Below are positions 22,206 through 31,775 of a stretch of 47,037 bases of DNA, in pieces. Both the position numbers and the translations under genes were made by a program. Each line of letters begins with the position of its first letter. The stretch's first letter is position 1. The DNA comes from Verrucomicrobiales bacterium. Lineage in GTDB: Bacteria; Verrucomicrobiota; Verrucomicrobiia; Verrucomicrobiales; DEV007. The notes under the pieces were generated by a model. That model had not been told where the DNA came from. It worked only from the letters and a program-made list of their open reading frames with translations, and searched no databases. Location of the stretch: NCBI GenBank assembly GCA_016795385.1, contig JAEUHI010000044.1, forward strand, positions 1-47,037. The letters are read 5' to 3'.

Positions 22206-23579
22206 ATGATGTTCCGCCTCGCCCTGCTCGCCGCCCTCTTCGCGATCCTCGCCCCACGCTCCGAGGCGGCGCCGACGAACTTCGTCCTCATCTTCTGCGA
22301 CGACCTCGGCTACGGCGATCTGGGCTGCTACGGCTCACCCACAATCCGGACGCCGCAGATCGACCGCATGGCCGCGGAGGGGATGCGATTCACCGATTTT
22401 TATTCGGCCGCCGAGGTCTGTTCTCCGAGCCGGGCCGCTCTGTTGACGGGCCGCTATCCGATCCGCAGCGGCATGGTACCGGGTCCGATGGGGAAACGTG
22501 TCCTCTTTTCGCAGTCGAAGGGAGGTCTGCCCGCTTCCGAACTGACCCTCGCCAGCGCGCTCAAGGCGAAGGGTTACGCCACTGCCCATGTCGGGAAATG
22601 GCACCTGGGCACCCGTGAGGGCCATCGTCCCTCCGATCACGGCTTCGACCATAGTTTCGGCCTTCCCTACTCGAACGACATGGATGGACGTCCCGATTTG
22701 CCGAAGGGCAGCGCCTCCTCGCCGACTCCGCCCGCCGATGGCTGGAACGTGCCGCTGATCCGCGATGGCGAGATCGTCGAACAACCCGCCGACCAGACCA
22801 CCCTGACAAAACGCTACACGGAGGAGGCGGTCGCCTTCATCCAAGCGAAGGAAAAAGGCCCCTTCTTCCTCTACCTCGCCCACACCTTCCCCCACGTGCC
22901 CATGTTCGCTTCGCCCGCGTTCAAGGGGAAAAGCCGCGCCGGGATCTTCGGAGACGCGGTCGAGGAGATCGACTGGAGCACCGGCCGGATTCTCGAAGCG
23001 CTCCGTCAATCCGGCCTCGCCGAAAACACCCTCGTCATGTTCACGAGCGACAACGGTCCCTGGCTGACACAAGGAGCGCAGGGAGGCAGCGCCGGTCCCT
23101 TCCACGAGGGCAAGGGCTCGACCTGGGAAGGCGGTATGCGCGTGCCCGGGATCGCCTGGATGCCGGGACGCCTCTCACCGCGGGTCTGTCAGGATCCGGT
23201 CGGAGCCCTCGATGTCTTCCCGACCTTTCTCGCGATGGCCGGGGTTTCCACGCCCGGGCGGATCACGATCGATGGAACGGATCTTTCCCCCGTTCTCTTC
23301 GAGGGCAAAAGTCTTCCGGATCGTCCCTTCTTTTACTACCGCGGCAGCGAGCTTTACGCCTGCCGTATCGGAGAGTGGAAGGCTCATTTCCAGACACGGT
23401 CCGCCTACGGGCCCGACAAGGGGGAAACCCACGAACCGCCGCTGCTCTTCCACCTCGGCCAGGATCTGCGTGAGTCCCGCAACCTAGCGGCGCAACAACC
23501 CGAAGTCCTCGCGAAGATCGCGGCCGCCGTCCAATCGCATCAGTCCGGCGTCGTCCCGGGCTTGCCCCAATTCGATTGA
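22206..23579 (+). CDS. Second secreted sulfatase (arylsulfatase A family)
   Basis: 457 residues with a signal peptide (MFRLALLAALFAILAPRSEA). FVLIFCDDLGYGDLGCYG supplies the calcium-binding Asp pair, and CSPSRAALLTGRYPIRSGM the formylglycine Cys. Other marks are HVGKWHLGTREGH and MFTSDNGPWL. It is related to, but clearly different from, the sulfatase at 19003: it has CSPSR rather than CGPSR and an unlike C-terminus. It starts 8 bases after the PhoD stop. A GACCAGA/TCTGGTC hairpin follows its own stop. Confidence 0.95.
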   Translation: MMFRLALLAALFAILAPRSEAAPTNFVLIFCDDLGYGDLGCYGSPTIRTPQIDRMAAEGMRFTDFYSAAEVCSPSRAALLTGRYPIRSGMVPGPMGKRVLFSQSKGGLPASELTLASALKAKGYATAHVGKWHLGTREGHRPSDHGFDHSFGLPYSNDMDGRPDLPKGSASSPTPPADGWNVPLIRDGEIVEQPADQTTLTKRYTEEAVAFIQAKEKGPFFLYLAHTFPHVPMFASPAFKGKSRAGIFGDAVEEIDWSTGRILEALRQSGLAENTLVMFTSDNGPWLTQGAQGGSAGPFHEGKGSTWEGGMRVPGIAWMPGRLSPRVCQDPVGALDVFPTFLAMAGVSTPGRITIDGTDLSPVLFEGKSLPDRPFFYYRGSELYACRIGEWKAHFQTRSAYGPDKGETHEPPLLFHLGQDLRESRNLAAQQPEVLAKIAAAVQSHQSGVVPGLPQFD

Positions 23580-23584
23580 GCGAC

Positions 23585-23603
23585 GACCAGACCCTCTCTG
23601 GTC
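23585..23603 (+). terminator. Stem-loop 5 bases after the sulfatase stop
   Basis: GACCAGA at 23585-23591 and TCTGGTC at 23597-23603 form a perfect 7-bp stem with a 5-base loop. No U-tract follows, so it may attenuate or protect the upstream message rather than end it. Confidence 0.4.
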
Positions 23604-23757
23604 CGGCCCGAGACCCTCTTTGCTCCCGGGTGGTGTCCGCAAAACCGCCTCCGCGGCGTACTTGCCTCGGATGACCGATTCCGCATAAGATCAGACCGTG
23701 CCGCCCAAGATCGCCCCTCGGCGAAGGCGGACCTTTTTTCCCGAACCCCTTGCTCCG

Positions 23758-26700
23758 ATGAAATCCCCGCATCGCCTCCTCCTTCCGGTTCTGTCCCTGC
23801 TCGCTCCGCTCACCGCCCTCGCCGACGACGCCTGGGAATCCAAAACCCTCCTCCCCGACTTCCACGCCGAGGGTGCCGCGGTCGGAGACCTGAACGGCGA
23901 CGGCAAAGCGGATCTCGCCTACGGGCCCTTCTGGTTTGCCGGACCTGACTTCGCCGAGGCGAAACGGTTCACCTCGGGCGAACCCTTCGTCGCGGAAAAG
24001 GGCTACTCCGACAATTTCTTCGCCTACATCCACGACCTCAACGGCGACGGCAAGAACGACATCCTCGTCTACGGCTTTCCCGGGAAGGAAGCGCGGCTGT
24101 ATCTGAATCCGGGTGATCCGGCCTCCTCGACCGACTGGAAGATGCACCTGGTCGCCGACCAGGTCGCGAACGAGTCACCGCATTTCATCGACCTGATCCC
24201 GGGCGGTCTCCCCGAGATCGTCGGGGCGCGCGAGAAGGCCTACGGCTATTACGAAGCCGGAGCCGATCCGACCCAACCCTGGACCTGGCACGCCATTTCC
24301 GAGACCGGGGAGGCAGCGACGCCCTTTGGTCACGGTCTCGGCGTCGGCGACCTCAACGGCGACGGACGGGCCGATGTCATTGAAAAGGCATTTTGGTACG
24401 AACAGCCCGCCGATCCGGCGAAGGGACCCTGGCAAAAACACAAGTGGGCGCACCTTCCCTACGGCGGCGGCGGAGCCCAGATCCTCGTGCACGATGTCGA
24501 CGGCGACGGCGACATGGATCTGATCAGCTCCTACAACGCCCACGGCTACGGCCTCGGCTGGTTCGAGCAGTACGAGCCGGGCAAATTCGAGAAGCACGAC
24601 CTCATGGGCGAGAGTTCGACGCAGAATCCCTTCGGTCTTGCTTTCTCGCAGATGCACGCCCTCGCCCTCGCCGACATGGACGGCGACGGACGCATGGACT
24701 TCGTCACCGGGAAACGCCACTACGCCCACCAGGGCAAGGACCCCGGCGGCTTGCAGGAGCCGGTCCTCTACTGGTTCCGCAACACCCTCGATGCGGAGAA
24801 GAAGATCGAGTTCGTCCCGCATTTCATCCACGACGACTCCGGTGTCGGGGTCGAGGTGAAGGTCGCCGACCTCAACGGCGACTCGCGTCCCGATGTCGTG
24901 AGCAGCAGCAAGAAGGGCCTGGCGATCCATGTGCAGAAGGACGCCGACGCCCTTTCCTCGACCGCGCGGGAACGATGGATGAATCCCGGTGGAAAACCGC
25001 AGGAGGGCTACGGCAGCGGACTATCGCCGAAAGACGCTCTCGCCCGCATGGAGGCGCCGGAGGGTTTCTCGGTCGATCTCCTCGCCGCCGAGCCGAAGGT
25101 GACCCAGCCCATCGCGATGAATTTCGACTCGCGCGGCCGCCTCTGGGTGATCGAGGGCCATACCTATCCGGTGCGCGAGCCGGGCAACTACAACGAGGGC
25201 AAGGACCGCATCCTCATCTTCGAAGACGGCGACGGAGACGGCACCTTCGAGACGCGCAAGGTCTTTGCCGAGAAGATCAATCTCGCCAGCGGGATCGCGA
25301 TCGGCTTCGGCGGCGTCTACGTCGGTGCGGCGCCCTACTTCCTCTTCTATCCTGACAAAGACCAAAACGACCTGCCCGACGGCGAGCCCGAGATCCTCCT
25401 TGACGGCTGGGGCTACCAGGACACCCACGAGACCCTCAACGCCTTCACCTGGGGTCCCGACGGCTGGCTCTACGGCTGTCACGGTGTCTTCACCCACTCG
25501 AAGGTCGGCAAACCCGGCACTCCCGAGGAGCAGCGTGAGAAGATCAACGCGGGCGTGTGGCGCTTCCATCCGGTGACGAAAGAGTTCGAGGTCTACGCGC
25601 ACGGATCGAGCAATCCCTGGGGTGTCGACTACGACGGGCGCGGCGATTTCTTCATCACCGCCTGCGTCATTCCCCACTTCTACCACCTCTCGCAGGGGGG
25701 ACGCTACCAGCGCCAGGCGGGGCAGCATTTCAACGTGAACACCTTCGACGACATCAAGACGATCGCCGATCATTCGCACTACTCGGGCGACATCCGCTCC
25801 CACGCCTTCTGGGGGGCGAACAAGGAGAATCGGCCGCCGGTGCAGAACGACACCTCGGCCCTCGGGGGCGGCCATGCCCACTGTGGCCTCGTGCTCTACC
25901 AGGCCGAGGTCTTCCCGCCCAAGTATCGCGGCGACGCCTTCTTCCACAATCTGCACGGGCACCGCATCGTGCGCGAGTCGATCGAACGCGACGGCTCGGG
26001 CAACGTGGTGCGGCATCGCCCCGATTTTCTTCTCGCCAACAACCACGACCACATCGGCGTGGGGATTCTGTTGGGCCCGGACGGGGCGATCTATTTCTCC
26101 GACTGGACCGATCCCCAGACCTGCCACCACCGCGACGTCGAGATCTGGGACCGCAGCAACGGCCGGCTCTACCGGGTGCGCTACGGCGACGTGAAGAGCA
26201 CGGTGACGAAGCTGCCCGAACTTTCCGATGCGGAACTCGTCGCGACGCTGGCGAATGCGAACGTCTTTCATTCGCGTCACGCCCGCGTCACCCTCCAGGA
26301 ACGAGCCGCCGCCGGGACACTCGACCGGGCCGCCACGGAGGCCGCCCTGGCGAAAGTTGAAGCGGACAAATCGCTCCGCCTGAACGCTCTCTGGACCCGT
26401 CACGCCTCCGGACTGATCGATGAGGCGCGTCTGCTCGCGACGCTCGATGACTCCGACGAGAATCTCCGCGGCTGGGCCGTCACCCTGCTCGGTGAAAAGA
26501 AGACCGCCCTTTCGGCCCCCGTCCTCGCAAAACTCGAAGCCATGGCCGTCGAGGAATATTCGCTCTTCGTCCGCCGCCACCTCGCCTCGCTCCTGCAGCG
26601 CCTCCCGCTCGAGCAACGCTGGAAGATCGCCGAGGGCCTCATCGGTCACGCCCGCAGCACGAATGACCGCAACATTCCGCTCCTCTGCTGGTACGGCATC

Positions 26701-28422
26701 GAACCGCTCGTCGAGGCCGATCCGGCCCGCGCTCTCGCGCTCGTCGGGCGCACGCCCTGGCCGAACCTGAAGGATTTCCTCACCCGCCGCGCCGCCGTGT
26801 TCCCTGAGGGACGCGAGGCCATCCTGACCTCCCTGACCCAGGCCAAACAACCGGATGATTTCGCGAACCGCGCCGGCCAGTTCCTCATCGCCCTCGCCAG
26901 CCTGCCTCCGGTCGAGAAACCGGCGGGATGGGACGCGGCCAAGGCCCATGGGAAAACCCTGACCAACGACAAACCCGCCGTCGCCGATGCCCTCGACCGT
27001 CTCGGGGTGCGCTTCGGCGATGCCGAGTATTTCCCGAAATGGCGCGACCTCGCCCGCAACGAAAAGCAGGCCGCGACCGCGCGCATCGAGGCGCTCGCGT
27101 TGCTCGATGTCGGCCGCGATCCCGAGCTCGGCTCGCTCGCGCGCGAGCTCCTCGCCGTTCCCGCCTTGCAGCCCGGCGCCGTCTCCGCCCTGCGCCGCTT
27201 CGCCGGAGCCGAAACCGCGGAGGCGCTCGTGCCGCATCTCGCGAAATTCACCCTCACCCTCCGCAACGAGGCGATCAACCTCCTCGCCGCGAAGCCGGAC
27301 TCGGCCCTCGTCCTCCTCAAGGCGGTCGATGCGAAGACCCTGCCCGCCTCGCTCATCTCGCCGGTGTTGCTCGACCAGTTCACCCGCTTCCAGAATCCTG
27401 ACATTGACACCTTGATCGCCAAGAACTGGGTCCGTGGCGGAGCCGGCGTCGACCTCGCCCAGCTTTCCGCCTCGATCGAGTCGTGGAAGAAGAAGCTGAG
27501 TCCCAACGTGATGGCCAAGGCCGATGCCTCGCGTGGACGCCAGACCTACACGATGACCTGCGGCACCTGCCACCAGCTCTTCGGCGAGGGAATCGCCCTC
27601 GGTCCCGATCTCACCGGATCGAATCGCGCCGACCTTGCCTATGTGCTCGAAAACGTGCTCGCCCCGAGCTCCGTCGTCGGAAAGGATTACCTCCTCCACG
27701 TGTTTTCGATGAAGGACGGATCGACCCTCAGCGGGATGATCCGCGGGGAGACCCCGGAGTTCGCCAAACTCGCCTTGCCCGGAGGCGCGACGGTGGACGT
27801 GAAGCTCGCCGAGGTCGCGAAACGCGAGGAGATCCCGCAATCGCTCATGCCCGCGGGTTTGTTCGACGCGCTGCCGCTCGATCAGGTCGCCGATCTCGTG
27901 AAGTACCTCGCCAGCCCCGGCCAGGTGCCCTTGCCGAATGAGAAAACTTCCGTCGATCCCAAGAGCGCGGTGCCGCCTCCCGCCGACGGCGTCATCCGTG
28001 TCGAGGGAGAGGACCTCGTCGAAAAGGCGACGGTGAAGCTCGGGAATGTCAGGGCCCAGGGCATGGCCGGCTTTGGTACCGGTTGGTCCGGCAACCGCCA
28101 GCTCTGGTGGACCGGCGGGGCGCCCGGCGAAATCCTCACCCTGAAAGTCCCCGGCTTGAAACCCGGCACTTACCAGGTCTCGCTCTTCCCCACCACCGCG
28201 CCCGATTACGCGACGATCCGCGTCGCCATCAACGGACAGCTCGGAGAGGCCGATCTTTACACTCCCGGCGTCCTCCCCGCGCCGGAGATGCGCTTCGAAA
28301 AGGTGAATGTCAGTCCGGGAGAACCGCTCCAAATCGACGTCCACCTCACCGGAGCCAATCCGGCGGCGAAGCCGAGCTACCTGTTCGGACTCGACCGGAT
28401 CGAGGCGGTGCCGGCGAAGTGA
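23758..28422 (+). CDS. Giant secreted PVC-type haem protein (FG-GAP, dehydrogenase-like, HEAT, cytochrome c, CBM-like)
   Basis: 1554 residues from the ATG at 23758, which opens on a signal peptide (HRLLLPVLSLLAPLTALA). Residues 35-410 carry six FG-GAP/VCBS-type calcium loops, for example DLNGDGKADL, DLNGDGRADV and DMDGDGRMDF. Residues 425-820 are the membrane-bound dehydrogenase-like propeller typical of Planctomycetota and Verrucomicrobiota (APEGFSVDLLAAEPKVTQPI, AFTWGPDGWLYGCHGVFTHS). Residues 830-1230 are HEAT-like helical repeats. A c-type haem site, CGTCHQLFGEGIALGPDLTG, starts at residue 1268, with LMPAG as likely distal ligand. A beta-sandwich, CBM-like domain with RVEGEDLVEKATV closes the protein. 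It probably oxidises a sugar derivative and passes electrons to its haem. No frameshift was seen. Confidence 0.92.
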   Translation: MKSPHRLLLPVLSLLAPLTALADDAWESKTLLPDFHAEGAAVGDLNGDGKADLAYGPFWFAGPDFAEAKRFTSGEPFVAEKGYSDNFFAYIHDLNGDGKNDILVYGFPGKEARLYLNPGDPASSTDWKMHLVADQVANESPHFIDLIPGGLPEIVGAREKAYGYYEAGADPTQPWTWHAISETGEAATPFGHGLGVGDLNGDGRADVIEKAFWYEQPADPAKGPWQKHKWAHLPYGGGGAQILVHDVDGDGDMDLISSYNAHGYGLGWFEQYEPGKFEKHDLMGESSTQNPFGLAFSQMHALALADMDGDGRMDFVTGKRHYAHQGKDPGGLQEPVLYWFRNTLDAEKKIEFVPHFIHDDSGVGVEVKVADLNGDSRPDVVSSSKKGLAIHVQKDADALSSTARERWMNPGGKPQEGYGSGLSPKDALARMEAPEGFSVDLLAAEPKVTQPIAMNFDSRGRLWVIEGHTYPVREPGNYNEGKDRILIFEDGDGDGTFETRKVFAEKINLASGIAIGFGGVYVGAAPYFLFYPDKDQNDLPDGEPEILLDGWGYQDTHETLNAFTWGPDGWLYGCHGVFTHSKVGKPGTPEEQREKINAGVWRFHPVTKEFEVYAHGSSNPWGVDYDGRGDFFITACVIPHFYHLSQGGRYQRQAGQHFNVNTFDDIKTIADHSHYSGDIRSHAFWGANKENRPPVQNDTSALGGGHAHCGLVLYQAEVFPPKYRGDAFFHNLHGHRIVRESIERDGSGNVVRHRPDFLLANNHDHIGVGILLGPDGAIYFSDWTDPQTCHHRDVEIWDRSNGRLYRVRYGDVKSTVTKLPELSDAELVATLANANVFHSRHARVTLQERAAAGTLDRAATEAALAKVEADKSLRLNALWTRHASGLIDEARLLATLDDSDENLRGWAVTLLGEKKTALSAPVLAKLEAMAVEEYSLFVRRHLASLLQRLPLEQRWKIAEGLIGHARSTNDRNIPLLCWYGIEPLVEADPARALALVGRTPWPNLKDFLTRRAAVFPEGREAILTSLTQAKQPDDFANRAGQFLIALASLPPVEKPAGWDAAKAHGKTLTNDKPAVADALDRLGVRFGDAEYFPKWRDLARNEKQAATARIEALALLDVGRDPELGSLARELLAVPALQPGAVSALRRFAGAETAEALVPHLAKFTLTLRNEAINLLAAKPDSALVLLKAVDAKTLPASLISPVLLDQFTRFQNPDIDTLIAKNWVRGGAGVDLAQLSASIESWKKKLSPNVMAKADASRGRQTYTMTCGTCHQLFGEGIALGPDLTGSNRADLAYVLENVLAPSSVVGKDYLLHVFSMKDGSTLSGMIRGETPEFAKLALPGGATVDVKLAEVAKREEIPQSLMPAGLFDALPLDQVADLVKYLASPGQVPLPNEKTSVDPKSAVPPPADGVIRVEGEDLVEKATVKLGNVRAQGMAGFGTGWSGNRQLWWTGGAPGEILTLKVPGLKPGTYQVSLFPTTAPDYATIRVAINGQLGEADLYTPGVLPAPEMRFEKVNVSPGEPLQIDVHLTGANPAAKPSYLFGLDRIEAVPAK

Positions 28423-28469
28423 CCGCGTTGAGGATTGACGGGACGAGCGGCGGTGATAGTCTGCTGGAC

Positions 28470-28769
28470 ATGAAGCCACAGATCCTCGCCCTCGTCCTTG
28501 CCCTCGTCGCGATCCTGCCCGTCCAGGCCGGCGCTCCCACCCTCAAAGCCGCCGAAGCCGCCGCGATCGCCCAAGGCGACCTCGACAGCCGCGCCATCAC
28601 CGACGTCTATATCACCGAGATGCGTTTCAAGGAAGCCGGCCTCCTCGGCGGAGATCCCGACCACTGGGAAGTGATGTGGTCGAAGGAACTCCCCGCCCAG
28701 ACCGAAGGCCGCAAGGAGATCGGCCTGAAAGTCAAAATGGACGGCAGCTACACGCGTTCGGTGCGCTGA
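28470..28769 (+). CDS. Small secreted protein of unknown function
   Basis: 99 residues: signal peptide MKPQILALVLALVAILPVQA, then a mature domain of about 75 residues starting LKAAEAAAIAQGDLDSRAIT and including DHWEVMWSKE and GLKVKMDGSYTRSVR. The helix, then beta-strand order and the Trp-rich strand resemble a single PepSY-like unit, but this is a weak match by eye. It follows the giant haem protein by 47 bases and may be co-transcribed. A longer in-frame extension to 28083 is a shadow of the upstream gene. Confidence 0.7.
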   Translation: MKPQILALVLALVAILPVQAGAPTLKAAEAAAIAQGDLDSRAITDVYITEMRFKEAGLLGGDPDHWEVMWSKELPAQTEGRKEIGLKVKMDGSYTRSVR

Positions 28770-28785
28770 GACCCTGCCGGTCGCA

Positions 28786-29505
28786 TCATCTGGCGATCGT
28801 TTCGATCGTCTCGCGGGCGAGCTTGATGAATCGTCCGTGAAGTTGCTCGCGCTCGAAGGGCTGGAGGGTTCCGTCTTTCTTGAAGTATCCCTCGAATCGC
28901 TCAAGTTCGTCCGCCTTCACCCGGATCCGCGAGATCTCCCCGGGATTCAATCCTCCCGACGCTTCGCCCCAGGCGAGCAGCTCGCCCACCCAGACCTGGT
29001 AACCATTGATCACCGGCGTGCGAAGGTTGTCGGGGACATCGACGAGAGCGATCGAGTAGCGATCGAGCTCACCGCGGAAGTAGGCGATGTTTTCCGCAAG
29101 ATCATCGGGGTAGTTTTCATCGCGCACGCGCTTGCCCAACCACTCGCGCGTCCGGTCGAGGAGCTGGCGATGGATCGAGAGGAGTTCGCGCCCATACTCG
29201 GCGGTGATGCGATCCTCGACGAGGGCGGAGAGGATCGCTGAATAGTTCGCGGAGAACGACACCGCCATCTCCAGCGGCAGCCCCTCCCCCCGCATTTTTC
29301 GCTCGTGCAGGTAGAGCTGCTCCTGGATGGCGCTGAGTTTGCGCAGTTGCTCCTCCCACGAACGGGAGATCGCCGGGAGCTCACGGATGAGGTCGTTGAG
29401 GGTGTTCTCGTTGGTCCGCGAAACCTCGAGCGGAGAAGCCTGAGCGCCATTCACGAGCGCGATCGCTAAAAACAGGAGGCCTCTAGTCGAAAGGTTGGTT
29501 TTCAT
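28786..29505 (-). CDS. Secreted helical protein of unknown function
   Basis: 239 residues with a signal peptide (LSTRGLLFLAIALVNGAQA). The mature part is almost wholly helical and charged, with EEQLRKLSAIQEQLYLHERK, LLDRTREWLGKRVRDE and an Arg/Glu-rich C-terminus (ERFEGYFKKDGTLQPFEREQ). The last segment, with KKDGTLQPFEREQL, looks like a single EF-hand-like loop without full ligands. No known family was recognised. It is convergent with the 99-residue protein and divergent from the SYLF gene across a 168-base AT-rich control region. Confidence 0.75.
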   Translation of the reverse strand: MKTNLSTRGLLFLAIALVNGAQASPLEVSRTNENTLNDLIRELPAISRSWEEQLRKLSAIQEQLYLHERKMRGEGLPLEMAVSFSANYSAILSALVEDRITAEYGRELLSIHRQLLDRTREWLGKRVRDENYPDDLAENIAYFRGELDRYSIALVDVPDNLRTPVINGYQVWVGELLAWGEASGGLNPGEISRIRVKADELERFEGYFKKDGTLQPFEREQLHGRFIKLARETIETIAR

Positions 29506-29673
29506 GTCTGAGAATCTTCACAAGCTTGAGACACAAAAACCATAAATGCAATTGTTTTTGTATTTAGTTAGAATTAGCTGACAGTTTGGAGACGAGAACT
29601 TTCTGCCGCCGGGTTTCCCTGTTCCGGCCGGGCTGAAAGGTTCTCACTCCGGTCTTCGTAACCTCCTTTGGCC

Positions 29674-30387
29674 ATGAATATCTCCTCCCTCCCCCGCCCC
29701 GCCTTTTCCTTCGCGCTCCTCGGCATGCTTTGCTTCTCCTTTTCCGGATTCGCGAATCCGTTGAAGAAAACCAACGAGAAACTCGACCAGCGCATCCGTC
29801 GTTCCGCCGATCGGTTCATCGAGATGCAGACCGAACCGGGTAAACGGATCCCGGCCGATCTCCTTGCCCGGGCCCGCGGCATCATCATTCTCCACAAGTT
29901 CAAAGCCGGACTCCTCGTCGGCGGCGAAGCGGGCAACGGCGTCGCCCTCGTGCGCGACAAAAACACAGGAGTCTGGAGCGCGCCGGCCTTCATCTCCTCG
30001 GCCGAAGGCAGCTACGGGCTGCAGATCGGCGCACAGGAATCGACCATCGTCCTGCTCCTCATGAACGAGACGGGACTGAAGCCTCTCCTCGGCGGCTCGG
30101 TGAACATCGGCGTCGATGTCGCGGCCACGGCGGGTCCCTTCGACGAGGGCGGCAAGATCGACACCACCACGATGCAACAGCCCATCCTCGTCTATGCGAG
30201 CTCGGGAGGTCTTTTCGCCGGCGCGGCCTTCAAAGGCGGCGGGATCCTGCCCGAGCAGAAGAGCAACGAAATGTTCTACGCCCGCGGCATGAACGACATC
30301 CTCTTCGATCCCGCGGTGCGCCCGAACGCGACGGGGCAGCACCTCATCGACGTGATCGAGACCTACGCGGGACGGCGCACGAACTGA
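29674..30387 (+). CDS. SYLF (Ysc84-type) lipid-binding domain protein
   Basis: 237 residues from the ATG at 29674; a TTG at 29668 is also in frame but less likely. A signal peptide ends in FANP near residue 27. The SYLF core has RIPADLLARARGIIILHKFK, GLLVGGEAGNGVALVRDKN, GVWSAPAFISSAEGSYGLQI and the Gly-rich SSGGLFAGAAFKGGG. SYLF domains bind phosphoinositides in eukaryotes. In bacteria they are periplasmic or outer-membrane proteins of unclear role. The gene is monocistronic and convergent with the alpha/beta hydrolase. Confidence 0.92.
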   Translation: MNISSLPRPAFSFALLGMLCFSFSGFANPLKKTNEKLDQRIRRSADRFIEMQTEPGKRIPADLLARARGIIILHKFKAGLLVGGEAGNGVALVRDKNTGVWSAPAFISSAEGSYGLQIGAQESTIVLLLMNETGLKPLLGGSVNIGVDVAATAGPFDEGGKIDTTTMQQPILVYASSGGLFAGAAFKGGGILPEQKSNEMFYARGMNDILFDPAVRPNATGQHLIDVIETYAGRRTN

Positions 30388-30402
30388 GCGCGAGGGAGAA
30401 CC

Positions 30403-31278
30403 CTAACGTTCCGCCAAAAAGCGGCGCGTCCTCTCCGCGACCTCCGCGGGCTTCTCCTCGGGAGCGGAGTGGCCGCAATCCGGGATCACCTCGAGCCGCG
30501 AGCGGATCAGCCTCCCGGCGAGATCCTCGCACTTCCACATCGGCACGATCGTGTCGTGTTCTCCCGCGAGGATGAGCACGGGATGATCGAGGCTGTCATA
30601 GGCCGATCCGGGAAAGGAGGGATCGCGCATGGAATGGAAGAAGCCGTACCAGGCCGAACGGAGTCCCTCGACCAGAAGGTGCGAGCGATAGATCTCGGAG
30701 TCGGCTTCGGTGAACGATCCCTCCACGTGAAAGGCCCGCCCCGCGATGCGATGGTAACGCCGCGGATCGGACAAGAGCAGGAGGGCGAGCCGGTAAAAGA
30801 TCTCCTTCCCCGGAGCGAAGTGCACATACCACGGCATGGGATCGAAGGCCGAGGCGGGACTCACGAAAACCAGCTTCCCTACGCGGAAGGCGTGTTGTTT
30901 TGCCAGGGTCGAGGCGACGGTGGCTCCGTAGGAATGCCCGAGCACGTCACATTCGCCGATGCCGAAGGTGTCGAGGACCCGCACGATGAGGTCGGTCTGG
31001 TGCCCGAGAGCGTAGTGATCCCGAAGACGCGGGCGCTCCGTCAGGCCGAAGCCGTTCAAATCGATCGTGATCACTTCGAACCCGTCCTCGAGGAGCGGTG
31101 CCAGATGGCGGAAGGAATAATGGGAGGCGGTGAGACCATGCAACAGCAGGATCGGGCGACCGCGTCCCGATCGCGTCACGTGGATCCGCTGTCCGTCGAT
31201 CTCGACGAAACGCTCCGGCATGATCGCCCGGGTCGCCTCGTGAAAGGATTTCAGACGTCCGCCCCGCATCGTCGTCAC
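30403..31278 (-). CDS. Alpha/beta hydrolase
   Basis: 291 residues. Catalytic triad blocks: nucleophile S116 in DVLGHSYGAT, acid in LAGEHDTIVPMWK, and His in PDCGHSAPEEKP. The oxyanion region LLLHGLTASHYSFRHLAPLL and TIDLNGFGLTERP follow the usual order. The start overlaps the stop of the DUF2214 gene by 4 bases, so the two are coupled. The natural substrate is unknown; members of this group are esterases, C-C hydrolases or epoxide or haloalkane hydrolases. No signal peptide was seen. Confidence 0.92.
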   Translation of the reverse strand: MTTMRGGRLKSFHEATRAIMPERFVEIDGQRIHVTRSGRGRPILLLHGLTASHYSFRHLAPLLEDGFEVITIDLNGFGLTERPRLRDHYALGHQTDLIVRVLDTFGIGECDVLGHSYGATVASTLAKQHAFRVGKLVFVSPASAFDPMPWYVHFAPGKEIFYRLALLLLSDPRRYHRIAGRAFHVEGSFTEADSEIYRSHLLVEGLRSAWYGFFHSMRDPSFPGSAYDSLDHPVLILAGEHDTIVPMWKCEDLAGRLIRSRLEVIPDCGHSAPEEKPAEVAERTRRFLAER

Positions 31279-31727
31279 GGTTTCACCACTGGAATGCCGA
31301 GCCCTTTGGCCATGATCACCGCGAGCAAGGGCATCACGACGAGGAGGAGCAGCTCAAGCCGGATCGAATGGACGATCCCCTTCGGGATCTCGACGAGCTC
31401 CGCCGGATCGCCCTTCTTCTGTTTGCCCATGAAGACACTCGGATAGATCGAGACGAGACCGACGACGAGGAAGAGTGTCAGTTTGGTGTGGAAGACGGGA
31501 TTCGAGGTGTAGAACACCGCCGGCTTCGCCCCCGAGAACCACTGCAGCAAGCCCGTGCCGAGCACGACCACGACGGCGACGGCGTAGGCGATGTCGAAGC
31601 GCTGGGCTTTCGCGATCATCGCGCGCGGGACGGTGCCCTTGAGGAGGAGGTGTTGCCCGAGCACGGCGGCGAAGACGATGAAAATACCGAGAAAATGAAA
31701 GTAGCGGATGAGGATGTCGGTGGTCAT
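31275..31727 (-). CDS. DUF2214-type four-helix membrane protein
   Basis: 150 residues with four membrane helices, including RYFHFLGIFIVFAAVLGQHL, IAYAVAVVVVLGTGLLQWFS, HTKLTLFLVVGLVSIYPSVF and LELLLLVVMPLLAVIMAKGL. His residues near helix ends (HF, QHLLL, HTK, HS) resemble those in small haem-binding membrane proteins, as is common in DUF2214. Function is unknown. It is coupled to the downstream alpha/beta hydrolase by a 4-base overlap and lies 49 bases after the ABC ATPase gene. Confidence 0.82.
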   Translation of the reverse strand: MTTDILIRYFHFLGIFIVFAAVLGQHLLLKGTVPRAMIAKAQRFDIAYAVAVVVVLGTGLLQWFSGAKPAVFYTSNPVFHTKLTLFLVVGLVSIYPSVFMGKQKKGDPAELVEIPKGIVHSIRLELLLLVVMPLLAVIMAKGLGIPVVKP

Positions 31728-31775
31728 GACAGGGTCTGGTCGGAGAGTAAAGAGGGTTCGATGAGGATACGCCGC

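Noticed and set aside
25021..28479. 1152-residue minus-strand frame
   Set aside because: It is the antisense shadow of the haem protein gene. It has no known domains and is rich in Glu/Arg as expected from GC-rich antisense frames.
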